Of a DNA stretch of 64,000 bases, positions 7,854-16,155 are shown piece by piece. The translations under genes and the position numbers were made by a program. The stretch is taken from positions 142,195 through 206,194 of the forward strand of contig NZ_RZIJ01000014.1 in the NCBI RefSeq assembly GCF_003989665.1, in the 5' to 3' direction. Under the pieces are notes generated by a model. That model made no database searches, was not told where the DNA came from, and saw only the letters and a list, made by a program, of their open reading frames with translations. Numbering within the stretch: position 1 is the stretch's first letter; every line of letters begins with the position of its first letter. The DNA is from Azospirillum doebereinerae (GTDB lineage Bacteria; Pseudomonadota; Alphaproteobacteria; Azospirillales; Azospirillaceae).

Positions 7854-8915
7854 TCAGGTGCTCCCCCGCACCAGAAGCTCGAATCCGACGTCCAGCGCCC
7901 GGTCGTCGACGGTCGCGCCCTGCATGCGGCGCAGCAGCAGCCGGGCCGACTCCACCCCGATCCTTTTGCTGGCGATGGCGACCGTGGTGAGCCCCGGCGT
8001 CAGCTGCCCGGCGATGTCGTAGTTGCCGAAGCCGGTGATCGCCAGATCGCCCGGCACGGAAATCCCGAGGCCGCCGCAGGCCAGGATGGCCCCCGAGGCG
8101 AGCACGTCGCTGGCGAACACGACGGCGTCGGTTTCCGGGTGCTGCGCGCGCACCAGCGCCAGAAGCTCCACCCCGGTCGCCATCACCATCGGGCTGCTGG
8201 CGACGGTCACGACGCGTGGGGTCTCGCCCGGAAAATGGCGGGCGTGGGCATCCTGGAAACCCTTCAGGCGCTCCTTGGCGCGGTGATCGCCCGGCTTCAT
8301 CACCCCGGCGAAGGTCAGGCGGCGGTAGCCGCGCTCCACCAGATGGTCGACGACGCGGATCAGCGCCGCGTGGTTGGAGAAGCCGACCAGCAGATCGACC
8401 GGGCGCGGGGTCCAGCTCCAGCTTTCGACCACCGGCACGCCGGTGCGCTTGAGCAGCGCCGTGGTCTCCTGGGTGTGGCGGGTGCCGATGATGAAGAAGC
8501 CGTCCGGCCGCCGTCCGCTGAAGCTGCGCACCAGCGATTCCTCGCGCGCCGCCACGTAGTCGGTGTGGCCGAGGAACACCTGATAGCCCTCCGGCAGCAG
8601 AACGTCGGACAGCCCCTGGATGGTTTCCGCGAAGATCGAGGCGGAGATCGTCGGGATGATCGCTGCGACCGTCATGCTGCGGTTCGAGGCGAGGTGACTC
8701 GCCGCGAAGTTCTGCACGTAGCGGGTCTCGCGCACCGCCTCCTCGATGCGGGCCAGCGTGTCCGGCCCGACGCTGCGGGGATCGCGCAGCGCGCGCGACA
8801 CGGTCTGGGTCGAGACCCCCGCCGCCCGCGCCACATCGGCCATCGTCACCGCTTGGGTCGCGGATCTCCGCCGGGAGTCCGCCTTCCTGACCGACAACTG
8901 TCCTTCGTCCGACAC
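7854..8915 (-). CDS. LacI-family transcriptional regulator
   Basis: 353 residues if GTG 8915 is used, the start that directly precedes the conserved N-terminal region. Helix-turn-helix residues 25-45 (MADVARAAGVSTQTVSRAL), then a hinge region (NFAASHLAS) and a periplasmic-binding-protein-like sugar-sensing domain with family landmarks (FASDVLASGAI, GFGNYDIAG, TTVAIASKRIG). It is transcribed away from the sugar-acid operon at 9169 and the gap carries several 16-bp operator-like sites, so it probably represses that operon and itself until a sugar or sugar acid binds. The ligand is not deducible. Confidence 0.9.
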   Translation of the reverse strand: MSDEGQLSVRKADSRRRSATQAVTMADVARAAGVSTQTVSRALRDPRSVGPDTLARIEEAVRETRYVQNFAASHLASNRSMTVAAIIPTISASIFAETIQGLSDVLLPEGYQVFLGHTDYVAAREESLVRSFSGRRPDGFFIIGTRHTQETTALLKRTGVPVVESWSWTPRPVDLLVGFSNHAALIRVVDHLVERGYRRLTFAGVMKPGDHRAKERLKGFQDAHARHFPGETPRVVTVASSPMVMATGVELLALVRAQHPETDAVVFASDVLASGAILACGGLGISVPGDLAITGFGNYDIAGQLTPGLTTVAIASKRIGVESARLLLRRMQGATVDDRALDVGFELLVRGST

Positions 8916-9039
8916 GTGGGATGACCTCGTTCCTGCCGCCGGTGCCTCCGGGAAGCGGAGGGGCGGCGTTCCTTCTTGTGCAGGACCCCGCCGGCGGTTG
9001 CAAGCCGGGCGCTGACCTCCCGCCACCATAGCCGGAAAA

Positions 9040-9065
9040 ATGTTAGCGGTCACGCGAACGCTAAC
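9040..9065. promoter_or_regulatory. Operator-like site 1 with inverted repeat
   Basis: ATGTTAGCGGTCACGC at 9040-9055 matches the two sites downstream and the general form of LacI/GalR-family operators. It also forms a perfect inverted repeat GTTAGCG (9042-9048) / CGCTAAC (9059-9065). It lies 124 bp upstream of the LacI gene's start and 104 bp upstream of the SDR gene's start, so it could control both. Confidence 0.6.
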
Positions 9066-9105
9066 GCACACCATCGACAAAGACGCTTGATCCGTCCAAC
9101 CAACC

Positions 9106-9133
9106 ATGTTACCGGTCACGTTAGCGGTCACTT
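9106..9133. promoter_or_regulatory. Operator-like sites 2 and 3 upstream of the SDR gene
   Basis: Two overlapping 16-mers, ATGTTACCGGTCACGT (9106-9121) and ACGTTAGCGGTCACTT (9118-9133), share TTASCGGTCAC with site 1 and are phased 12 bp apart. Site 2 is close to the palindrome ATGTTACCGGTAACAT, the kind of sequence bound by GntR-type LacI-family proteins. Occupancy would block transcription of the operon beginning at 9169. Confidence 0.65.
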
Positions 9134-9168
9134 TGAAAGGCGGCCGCGGACGGCAACGGAAGGCAGCC

Positions 9169-9942
9169 ATGAACATCCTTGCGGACAGCGTCGTCTGGAT
9201 CACTGGCGGAGGAAGCGGCATCGGCGCGGCCGGCGCCAGGGCGCTGGCGGAAGCCGGCGCCACCGTCGTCGTCTCCGGGCGACGGCGGGAGGAGCTGGAG
9301 CGCGTCGTCGGCACCATCCGCGAAACCGGCGGCCACGCCGAGGCGGCGGTGCTCGACGTGACCGACGAGCCGGCGGTTCGGCGCACGGCGGCGGCGATCC
9401 TGGAGGCGCATGGCCGCATCGACACGCTGGTCGCCAGCGCCGGCCTGAACCTGCCCAACCGCAGCTTCCAGTCGCTCGGCCCCGGCGACTGGGCGCGGTT
9501 GGTCGACGTCAATCTCAACGGCGCGATGCACGCCATCCAGGCGACTCTGCCCTCGATGCGCGAGCGCCGGTCCGGCACGATCATCCTCATCTCCTCCTGG
9601 GTCGGCCGGCACGCGGTGCGGCTGGGCGGCCCCGGCTACAACGCGACCAAGCAGGCGCTGGTGGCGCTCGGCCACTCCCTGAACATGGAGGAGTGCGGCA
9701 ACGGCCTGCGCGCTTGCGTGATCATGCCGGGAGAGGTCGAGACCGACTTCCTGACGCAGCGCGCCGCCCCGCCGCCGCCCGACGAGCTGGCGCGCCTGCT
9801 GCGGCCCGACGACCTGGGCCGGACCATCCGCTTCGTCGCCGAGATGCCGCCCCACGTCTGCGTCAACGAGATCCTCATCAGCCCGACCTGGAACCGCAAC
9901 TTCCTGCCCCCCGCCCCGGCGGCGGCGGCAGCGTCGGTCTGA
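9169..9942 (+). CDS. SDR-family NAD(P)-dependent oxidoreductase
   Basis: 257 residues from ATG 9169 (GGAAGGCAG just upstream); an in-frame ATG at 9106 lies inside the operator and is less likely. Classical SDR: cofactor loop TGGGSGIG at 12-19, NAG-like ASAG, an ISSW serine strand, and the active-site pair Tyr157/Lys161 in GYNATKQAL. The tail is Pro/Ala-rich. It probably oxidises or reduces a hydroxyl of a sugar-derived acid as an early step of the operon's pathway. First gene after the LacI operators; 68 nt precede the next gene. Family certain, substrate unknown. Confidence 0.88.
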   Translation: MNILADSVVWITGGGSGIGAAGARALAEAGATVVVSGRRREELERVVGTIRETGGHAEAAVLDVTDEPAVRRTAAAILEAHGRIDTLVASAGLNLPNRSFQSLGPGDWARLVDVNLNGAMHAIQATLPSMRERRSGTIILISSWVGRHAVRLGGPGYNATKQALVALGHSLNMEECGNGLRACVIMPGEVETDFLTQRAAPPPPDELARLLRPDDLGRTIRFVAEMPPHVCVNEILISPTWNRNFLPPAPAAAAASV

Positions 9943-10010
9943 CGGAACGGCCCCGACCCCACCCTCCGCGCCTCCCTGCGCGGACCGCAAGGCAAGAAGA
10001 CCCGGAAACC

Positions 10011-11240
10011 ATGGACAACAAACGCAACATCCTCAGCGGTTACCGCGTGCTGGACTGCTCCATCGCGATGGCCGGCCCGCTGGCCGCCCAGCGCCTGGGC
10101 GACCTCGGCGCCGACGTGGTGAAGGTCGAGCCGGTGACCGGCGAGTGGCAGCGCCACACGGCGGCCGGCGGCATCACCGGCAATAAGGTGAACGTGTCGT
10201 TCCTGTCGCTGAACCGGAACAAGCGCTCGCTGGCGGTGGACCTGAAGAAGCCGGACGGCAAGGCCCTGCTGCTGGATCTGGTGAAGACGGCCGACGTCTT
10301 CCTCCAGAACTACCGGCCCGGCGTGGCCAAGCGTCTGGGCGTCGATTACGAATCGCTCTCGGCGATCAACCCGCGCCTGATCTACGTCTCGATCTCCGGC
10401 TATGGCGAGACCGGCCCCTACGTCGACCGGCCGGGTCAGGATCTGCTGCTCCAGGGCATGTCCGGCGCCATGCTGTCGGCCGGCCGCGACGGCGAGGCGC
10501 CGACCCCCGCCGGGCAGTATCTGGTGGACGCCGTCACCGGCTACACCGCCTTCGAGGGCGCGCTCGCCGCCCTGCTCCACCGCGAGCGCACCGGCGAGGG
10601 CCAACTGGTCCAGGTCAACATGCTGGACGCGATCACCACGCTCCAGATGCAGGAATTGTCGGTCTTCACGGTCGGGGCCAAGCCGCAGACCCGCTCGGCC
10701 GAGCCGCACGCCCATGTCTACATCCGCGCGCCCTACGGCGCCTTCGCGACCAGCGACGGCTTCATCATCGTCGCCTTCCCCTCGCTGCGGCTGCTGGGCG
10801 AGCTGATCGGCGAGCCGTCCTTCCTCGACATGGTGGACGAGACCGACAGCTGGTCGCGCCGCGACGAAATCTTCGCCAAGACCCGCGCCCGGCTGACGGC
10901 GAAAACCTCGGCGGAATGGCTGGCGCTGTTCAAGGCGAACGACATCTGGGCCGGGCCGGTCTACGGCTACGCCGACCTCGTCAACGACCCGCAGATCGCG
11001 CACAACGGCACCTTCGTCGAGTACGACCACCCGACCGAGGGGCGGGTCAAGACGCCGGGCTTCCCGATCAGGTTCTCCAAGACGCCGTCGGCCGTGGAGC
11101 GCGGCGCGCCGCTGGCCGGCGAACACACCCGCGAGGTGCTGGAGGCCGCCGGCTATTCCGCCGCCGACATCGACCGCCTGCTGTCGTCCGGTGCCATCGC
11201 CGCGACGGAAGAGGAGCCGGCATGCGTTACCGCGCCCTGA
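10011..11240 (+). CDS. CaiB/BaiF (family III) CoA-transferase
   Basis: 409 residues from ATG 10011. The N-terminal GYRVLDCSIAMAGPLAAQRLGDLGADVVKVE is the family hallmark, followed by NRNKRSLAVDLKKPDG and the catalytic-Asp region GQDLLLQGMSG (Asp144). These enzymes move CoA between carboxylic acids through an aspartyl-CoA intermediate. Together with the downstream enoyl-CoA hydratase it suggests the pathway passes through CoA thioesters, which is unusual beside a sugar-type ABC importer. The 3' end overlaps the next gene by 19 nt. Confidence 0.9.
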   Translation: MDNKRNILSGYRVLDCSIAMAGPLAAQRLGDLGADVVKVEPVTGEWQRHTAAGGITGNKVNVSFLSLNRNKRSLAVDLKKPDGKALLLDLVKTADVFLQNYRPGVAKRLGVDYESLSAINPRLIYVSISGYGETGPYVDRPGQDLLLQGMSGAMLSAGRDGEAPTPAGQYLVDAVTGYTAFEGALAALLHRERTGEGQLVQVNMLDAITTLQMQELSVFTVGAKPQTRSAEPHAHVYIRAPYGAFATSDGFIIVAFPSLRLLGELIGEPSFLDMVDETDSWSRRDEIFAKTRARLTAKTSAEWLALFKANDIWAGPVYGYADLVNDPQIAHNGTFVEYDHPTEGRVKTPGFPIRFSKTPSAVERGAPLAGEHTREVLEAAGYSAADIDRLLSSGAIAATEEEPACVTAP

Positions 11241-12370
11241 CCTGGGACCACCCACGCGGCTACAACGCGCTGGCCGCCGCCGCCGCGCGGTTGGACGAGA
11301 AGCGCGACGGGCTGGCCATCGCCTGGGACAAGCAGCCGCTGGAGGGCTTCGAGGAGCACCCGATCGGCGACCTCTGCGCCCGCTACGACCTCGTCGTGCT
11401 GGACCATCCCCACATCGGCGAGGCGGTGGCGCAGCGTTGCCTCGTGCCGCTGGAGGATCTGTTCCCGGAAGACGAGATCGCCGCCTGGGAACGCGACAGC
11501 ATCGGGCCGAGCCTCGCCAGCTACCGCTTCGGCGGACGCCATTGGGCGCTGCCGCTGGACGCGGCGACGCAGGTGACGGCGTTCCGCGCCGACCTGACCG
11601 GCGGGCCGGCGCCGGCCACCTGGGACGGTGTCGCCGCGCTGTCGGACCAGGCGCCGGTCGCCCTGTCGCTGGCCGGGCCGCACGCCTGCCTGAGCTTCCT
11701 GTCGATGGCCGCCGCCTTCGGCGAGCCGCCGGCCGTGGCCGATCCCGACCGGCTGGTCTCGGCCGAGACCGGCAAGCGCGTGCTCGACCTGATGGCGCTG
11801 CTGGCCGGACGGACTCCGGATTTGGTGCGGGGCAGGAACCCCATCGGCCTGCTCGGCCACATGGCGCGCCACGACGACGTGGCGCTCTGCCCGCTGGTCT
11901 ACGGCTACGTCAACTACGCGGCCCCGGCCGATCCGGCGGACAAGGCCATCGCCTTCGCCGACGCGCCACGCGCCACGGCCGATGGCCGGCCCGGCTCGAC
12001 GCTGGGCGGCACCGGCATCGGCGTCTCGATCCGCTGCGAAGTGACGCCAGCCCTGCGCGACCATCTGCGCTGGCTGCTCGGCGCCGAGGCGCAAGACCGC
12101 TTCATCCCCGATCACGACGGGCAGCCCAGCCGCCGCGCGGCGTGGCACGACGACCGGGTCAACGCGCGCTGGGGCGGCTTCTACCGCAACACGGCGGCGA
12201 CGCTGGAAGCGGCCTACGTCCGCCCCCGCCATGACGGCTACATCGCCTTCCAGGCCGCGGCGTCCGCCATCCTGCGCGACGGCCTCGCCGGGGGCGAGCC
12301 GCACGCCGCGATCCTCGACCGCCTGCAACGCCGCTACGCCGAAAGCCGGACCGTCGGCACCGAACGATAA
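11222..12370 (+). CDS. Solute-binding-protein-like protein lacking a signal peptide
   Basis: 382 residues. ATG 11222 lies within the CoA-transferase gene's end. The sequence has the pattern of family 1 extracellular solute-binding proteins (PLEDLFPEDEIAAWE, RFGGRHWALPLDAATQVTAFRADL, GLLGHMARHDDVALCPLVYGYVNY), but the N-terminus MRYRALTWDHPRGYNALAAA has no signal peptide and no lipobox. As read it would stay in the cytoplasm. The usual secreted binding protein of this cluster is a separate gene at 16156. It may be a cytoplasmic ligand sensor or pathway scaffold. Assignment rests on overall pattern only. Confidence 0.7.
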   Translation: MRYRALTWDHPRGYNALAAAAARLDEKRDGLAIAWDKQPLEGFEEHPIGDLCARYDLVVLDHPHIGEAVAQRCLVPLEDLFPEDEIAAWERDSIGPSLASYRFGGRHWALPLDAATQVTAFRADLTGGPAPATWDGVAALSDQAPVALSLAGPHACLSFLSMAAAFGEPPAVADPDRLVSAETGKRVLDLMALLAGRTPDLVRGRNPIGLLGHMARHDDVALCPLVYGYVNYAAPADPADKAIAFADAPRATADGRPGSTLGGTGIGVSIRCEVTPALRDHLRWLLGAEAQDRFIPDHDGQPSRRAAWHDDRVNARWGGFYRNTAATLEAAYVRPRHDGYIAFQAAASAILRDGLAGGEPHAAILDRLQRRYAESRTVGTER

Positions 12371-12381
12371 GGCAACACACC

Positions 12382-13188
12382 ATGGACACCAGCATCGCCC
12401 CGCCGGCCACCACCCCGGCCACCGGTGAAATCTCCTTCACGGTCGACGGCTTCGTCGCCACCATCGTCCTGAACCGCCCGCAGAAACTCAACGCGGTGAC
12501 GCCGGAGATGGCGGCGGATCTCGTCGCCGCCGTGCGCCGCTGCAACGAAGACGATCAAATCCGCTGCGTCGTGCTGACCGGGGCCGGGCCGAAGTCCTTC
12601 TCCTGCGGGTCCGACATCCGCGACCTGGACCGCTACGACACCGCCTGGAACTTCCGCAACCGCGAAGACTATTGCGACGCCGTCCGGGCGCTGCGCAAGC
12701 CGTCCATCGCCGCCGTCAACGGCTACGCCTTCGGCGGCGGGCTGGAGACGGCGATGAGCTGCGACATCCGCCTCGCCTCGGAGAACGCGCAGTTCGCGGC
12801 GCCGGAGATCAAGCTCGGCTGGATCGGCGGCGGCGGGGTCGCGGCCTTCCTGTCGCACTCCATCGGCGCGTCGAACGCGGCGCTGATGATCATGACCGGC
12901 GACCCGGTGGACGCCGCCCGGGCGCTGGCCTGGGGGCTGGTCAGCGAGGTGGTGCCGGCCGACCGCCTGCTGGCCCGCGCGCAGGAGATCGCCGCCGTCA
13001 TCGCCAGCCGCGCGCCCATCGCGGCGGAAACGGCCAAGCTGAACCTCAAGGCCGCCCACACCATGCCGATCGAGAAGGCCATCGGCTACGAGCGCGACCT
13101 CCAGACCATCTGCTTCGCCACCGAGGACGCGCTGGAAGGCCGCGCCGCCTTCAAGGACAAGCGCCCGCCGGTCTTCCGGCGCAAGTGA
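12382..13188 (+). CDS. Enoyl-CoA hydratase/isomerase family protein
   Basis: 268 residues, the normal crotonase length. N-terminal VDGFVATIVLNRPQKLNAV, oxyanion-hole segments FSCGSDIRDLD and YAFGGGLETA (from Tyr115), and a catalytic-type Glu at about 122, followed by PEIKLGWIGGGG. It hydrates enoyl-CoA thioesters or performs a related CoA-ester reaction. It starts 11 nt after the previous stop and is followed by the FAH-family gene 13 nt on, so it belongs to the same transcript. Confidence 0.88.
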   Translation: MDTSIAPPATTPATGEISFTVDGFVATIVLNRPQKLNAVTPEMAADLVAAVRRCNEDDQIRCVVLTGAGPKSFSCGSDIRDLDRYDTAWNFRNREDYCDAVRALRKPSIAAVNGYAFGGGLETAMSCDIRLASENAQFAAPEIKLGWIGGGGVAAFLSHSIGASNAALMIMTGDPVDAARALAWGLVSEVVPADRLLARAQEIAAVIASRAPIAAETAKLNLKAAHTMPIEKAIGYERDLQTICFATEDALEGRAAFKDKRPPVFRRK

Positions 13189-13201
13189 GGGGAACCGGAC
13201 C

Positions 13202-14389
13202 ATGAGCAAGCGCCCTCTGCACCTCGACCCGGCCGTCGCCCTGCCGGCCGACCGCGACGCCCTGCTGGTCGGCCGCGTCTGGCGGCCCGAGCTTGGCGGC
13301 CCGTCGGTGGTCGCGATCCGCGACGGCGGGGTGTTCGACATCACGTCGCGCGACGCGCCGACCGTGCGCGACCTGATCGAGACCGGCGAGGCCGCCGCGC
13401 TGGCGCGCAGCCTGCCCGGCGAACGGATCGGAAGCATCGCCGACCTGCTCGCCAACGCCGACGAGGACATGCGCCGGACCGACCGGCCCTGGCTGCTGGC
13501 GCCCATCGACCTCCAGGCGGTGAAGGCGTCGGGCGTGACCTTCGTGGTCAGCCTGCTGGAGCGCGTCATCGAGGAGCAGGCGCGCGGCGCCCCGGAAAAG
13601 GCGCTGGCCATCCGCGCCGACATCGACGCGCTGATCGGCCGCGACCTGTCCACCCTGAAGCCCGGCTCCCCCGAGGCCATGGAGGTCAAGAAGGCGCTGA
13701 TCGCGCGGGGCGTCTGGTCGCAGTACCTGGAGGTCGGCATCGGCCCCGACGCCGAGATCTTCACCAAGGGCCAGCCCCTGTCGGCGGTCGGCACCGGCGC
13801 CCATGTCGGCATCCCGCCCAGCTCGACCTGGAACAACCCGGAGCCGGAGGTCGCCATGGTGGTGTCCAGCCGGGGCGTCATCGTCGGCGCCACGCTGGGC
13901 AACGACATGAACCTGCGGGATGTGGAGGGCCGGTCCGCCCTGCTGCTCGGCAAGGCCAAGGACAACAACGCGAGCTGTTCGCTCGGCCCCTTCATCCGTC
14001 TGTTCGACGACCGCTTCACCCTGGATTCGGTGCGCAACGCCGAGCTTGGGCTGACGGTGGAGGGCAGCGACGGCTTCCGGCTGGAGGGCGCCTCCTCCAT
14101 GGCGCGGATCAGCCGCGACCCGGTCGATCTGGTGGCGGCCACCATCGGCGAGAACCACCAGTACCCGGACGGCTTCATCCTGCTGCTGGGCACCATGTTC
14201 GCGCCGGTGCAGGACCGCGACCGGCCGGGCGAGGGCTTCACCCACAAGATCGACGACGTGGTGACGGTCGCCACGCCGGCGCTTGGTGCCCTGTCCAACC
14301 GGGTCCGCCATTGCGCGGCCTGCGCGCCGTGGGAGTTCGGCGCCGGCGCCCTGATGCGCAATCTGGCCGGCCGGGGCCTGCTCGGCTGA
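13202..14389 (+). CDS. Fumarylacetoacetate-hydrolase (FAH) family enzyme, AraD1-like
   Basis: 395 residues: an N-terminal extension then the FAH fold with metal ligands in NNPEPEV (Glu214, Glu216) and Asp235 in GNDMNLRDVEGR. The longer, extended form with this motif spacing resembles FAH-family dehydratases that convert 2-keto-3-deoxy sugar acids to alpha-ketoglutaric semialdehyde in non-phosphorylative pentose pathways; hydrolase alternatives exist. The neighbouring gene encodes the semialdehyde dehydrogenase that would use this product, which supports the dehydratase reading. Confidence 0.82.
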   Translation: MSKRPLHLDPAVALPADRDALLVGRVWRPELGGPSVVAIRDGGVFDITSRDAPTVRDLIETGEAAALARSLPGERIGSIADLLANADEDMRRTDRPWLLAPIDLQAVKASGVTFVVSLLERVIEEQARGAPEKALAIRADIDALIGRDLSTLKPGSPEAMEVKKALIARGVWSQYLEVGIGPDAEIFTKGQPLSAVGTGAHVGIPPSSTWNNPEPEVAMVVSSRGVIVGATLGNDMNLRDVEGRSALLLGKAKDNNASCSLGPFIRLFDDRFTLDSVRNAELGLTVEGSDGFRLEGASSMARISRDPVDLVAATIGENHQYPDGFILLLGTMFAPVQDRDRPGEGFTHKIDDVVTVATPALGALSNRVRHCAACAPWEFGAGALMRNLAGRGLLG

Positions 14390-14426
14390 GGCCGGGCGAC
14401 CGGAACGAGGAAAAAGGACGACGTCC

Positions 14427-16016
14427 ATGACCACCGCCACCATCACCGGCTCCATGCTGATCGGCTCCACCGCGCTGCGCGGCGGCGACGGCGACCTTTA
14501 CGCGGTCGACCCGGCCACCGGCGAACGGCTCGACCCCGCCTTCGGCGGCGGCGGGGCGGCCGAGGTCGAACGCGCCTGCGCGCTCGCCGGGCAAGCCTTC
14601 GACGCCTACCGCGAAACCGGCCTGGAACAACGCGCCGCCTTCCTGGAGGCCATCGCCCAGAACATCCTGGACATCGGCGACGCCCTGATCCAGCGCGCCA
14701 TGGCCGAGAGCGGCCTGCCGCGCGCCCGTCTGGAGGGGGAGCGCGGCCGCACCGTCGGCCAGCTCCGCCTGTTCGCCCAGACCGTGCGCGAGGGAAGCTG
14801 GCTCGACGCCCGCATCGACCCGGCCCAGCCCGAGCGCAGCCCCCTGCCCCGCGCCGACCTGCGCCAGCGCCAGATCCCGCTCGGTCCCGTCGCGGTGTTC
14901 GGCGCCAGCAACTTCCCGCTGGCCTTCTCGGTGGCCGGTGGCGACACCGCCTCGGCGCTGGCCGCCGGCTGCCCGGTGGTGGTCAAGGCGCATTCCGCCC
15001 ATCCCGGCACGTCCGAGCTGGTCGGCCGCGCCGTCCAGGCCGCCGTCGCGTCCTGCGGCCTGCCGGAGGGCGTGTTCTCGCTGCTGTTCGGCGCCGGCAG
15101 CCGCATCGGCACGGCGCTGGTCGCCGACCCGCGCATCAAGGCGGTCGGCTTCACCGGCTCGCGCCGGGGCGGCGTCGCGCTGATGCGGGTCGCCGCCGAC
15201 CGGCCCGAACCGATCCCGGTCTACGCGGAGATGAGCAGCATCAACCCGGTCTTCCTGATGCCGGCGGCGCTGGCTGCCCGCGCCGACGCGTTGGGCCGGG
15301 CCTTCGTCGCCTCGCTGACCATGGGCGCCGGACAGTTCTGCACCAACCCCGGCCTGCTGCTGGCGGTGGACGGTCCCGACCTCGACCGCTTCCTGGCCTC
15401 GGCCGCCGAGGCGCTGGACGGCAGCGCCGCGCTGACCATGCTGACGCCGGGCATCCACGCCGCCTACGACGAGGGCGTCGCCGCTCTGACCGGCAACGCG
15501 TCGGTCGAAACGCTGGCACGCGGCACGGCCTGTTCCGGCCCCAACCAAGCGCGGGCTGCCCTCTTCGCCACCTCGGCCGCCGCCTTCCTCGCCGACCCGG
15601 CGCTTCAGGAGGAGGTGTTCGGCTCGGCCTCGCTGGTCGTCCGCTGCCCGGACCTCGCCACGTTGCGGACGGTGGCGGAACGGTTGGAGGGGCAGCTGAC
15701 CGCGACACTCCAGATGGACGCGGACGACGCGGCGGCGGTGGCGGCCCTGCTGCCGGTGCTGGAGCGCAAGGCCGGCCGCATCCTCGCCAACGGCTGGCCG
15801 ACCGGGGTGGAGGTCTGCCACGCGATGGTGCATGGCGGCCCCTTCCCGGCCACCTCGGACAGCCGCTCCACCTCGGTCGGCACGGCAGCGATCAAGCGCT
15901 TCCTGCGCCCGGTCTGCTACCAGGACCTTCCGGCCGCCCTGCTGCCCGAAGCCTTGCGCGACGGCAACCCGCTGGCCCTCTGGCGGCGGATCGACGGCGC
16001 GCTCGCCAAGGCCTGA
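14427..16016 (+). CDS. Aldehyde dehydrogenase, alpha-ketoglutaric semialdehyde dehydrogenase type
   Basis: 529 residues, matching the long KGSADH subgroup known from Azospirillum. Active-site residues visible: Asn162 in GASNFPLAF, Lys187 in VVVKAHSAHPGTSEL, Glu268 in YAEMSSINP and the nucleophile Cys305 in GAGQFCTNPG. The HPGTSEL and SSINP segments are typical of enzymes oxidising 2,5-dioxopentanoate to 2-oxoglutarate with NAD(P)+. It would be the last step of the operon, feeding the TCA cycle. Start ATG 14427 sits after an AGGAAAAAGGA tract. The family call is strong; the exact substrate depends on the unresolved upstream steps. Confidence 0.88.
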   Translation: MTTATITGSMLIGSTALRGGDGDLYAVDPATGERLDPAFGGGGAAEVERACALAGQAFDAYRETGLEQRAAFLEAIAQNILDIGDALIQRAMAESGLPRARLEGERGRTVGQLRLFAQTVREGSWLDARIDPAQPERSPLPRADLRQRQIPLGPVAVFGASNFPLAFSVAGGDTASALAAGCPVVVKAHSAHPGTSELVGRAVQAAVASCGLPEGVFSLLFGAGSRIGTALVADPRIKAVGFTGSRRGGVALMRVAADRPEPIPVYAEMSSINPVFLMPAALAARADALGRAFVASLTMGAGQFCTNPGLLLAVDGPDLDRFLASAAEALDGSAALTMLTPGIHAAYDEGVAALTGNASVETLARGTACSGPNQARAALFATSAAAFLADPALQEEVFGSASLVVRCPDLATLRTVAERLEGQLTATLQMDADDAAAVAALLPVLERKAGRILANGWPTGVEVCHAMVHGGPFPATSDSRSTSVGTAAIKRFLRPVCYQDLPAALLPEALRDGNPLALWRRIDGALAKA

Positions 16017-16155
16017 AGCGGGGGATGGGATCGGGGGATTCACGAACGATCCCAAGGCGCAACAAACGAGCGACATACTCTGGTAGGCTCCCCAAAACGC
16101 CGCCCGAGACACGACAACCGAACAAATCGAACGAAAATCCGGAGGAGGACGCAGC

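Noticed and set aside
8976..10010. Long in-frame extension upstream of the CoA-transferase start
   Set aside because: It is a shifted reading of the SDR gene; the family signature begins right after ATG 10011.
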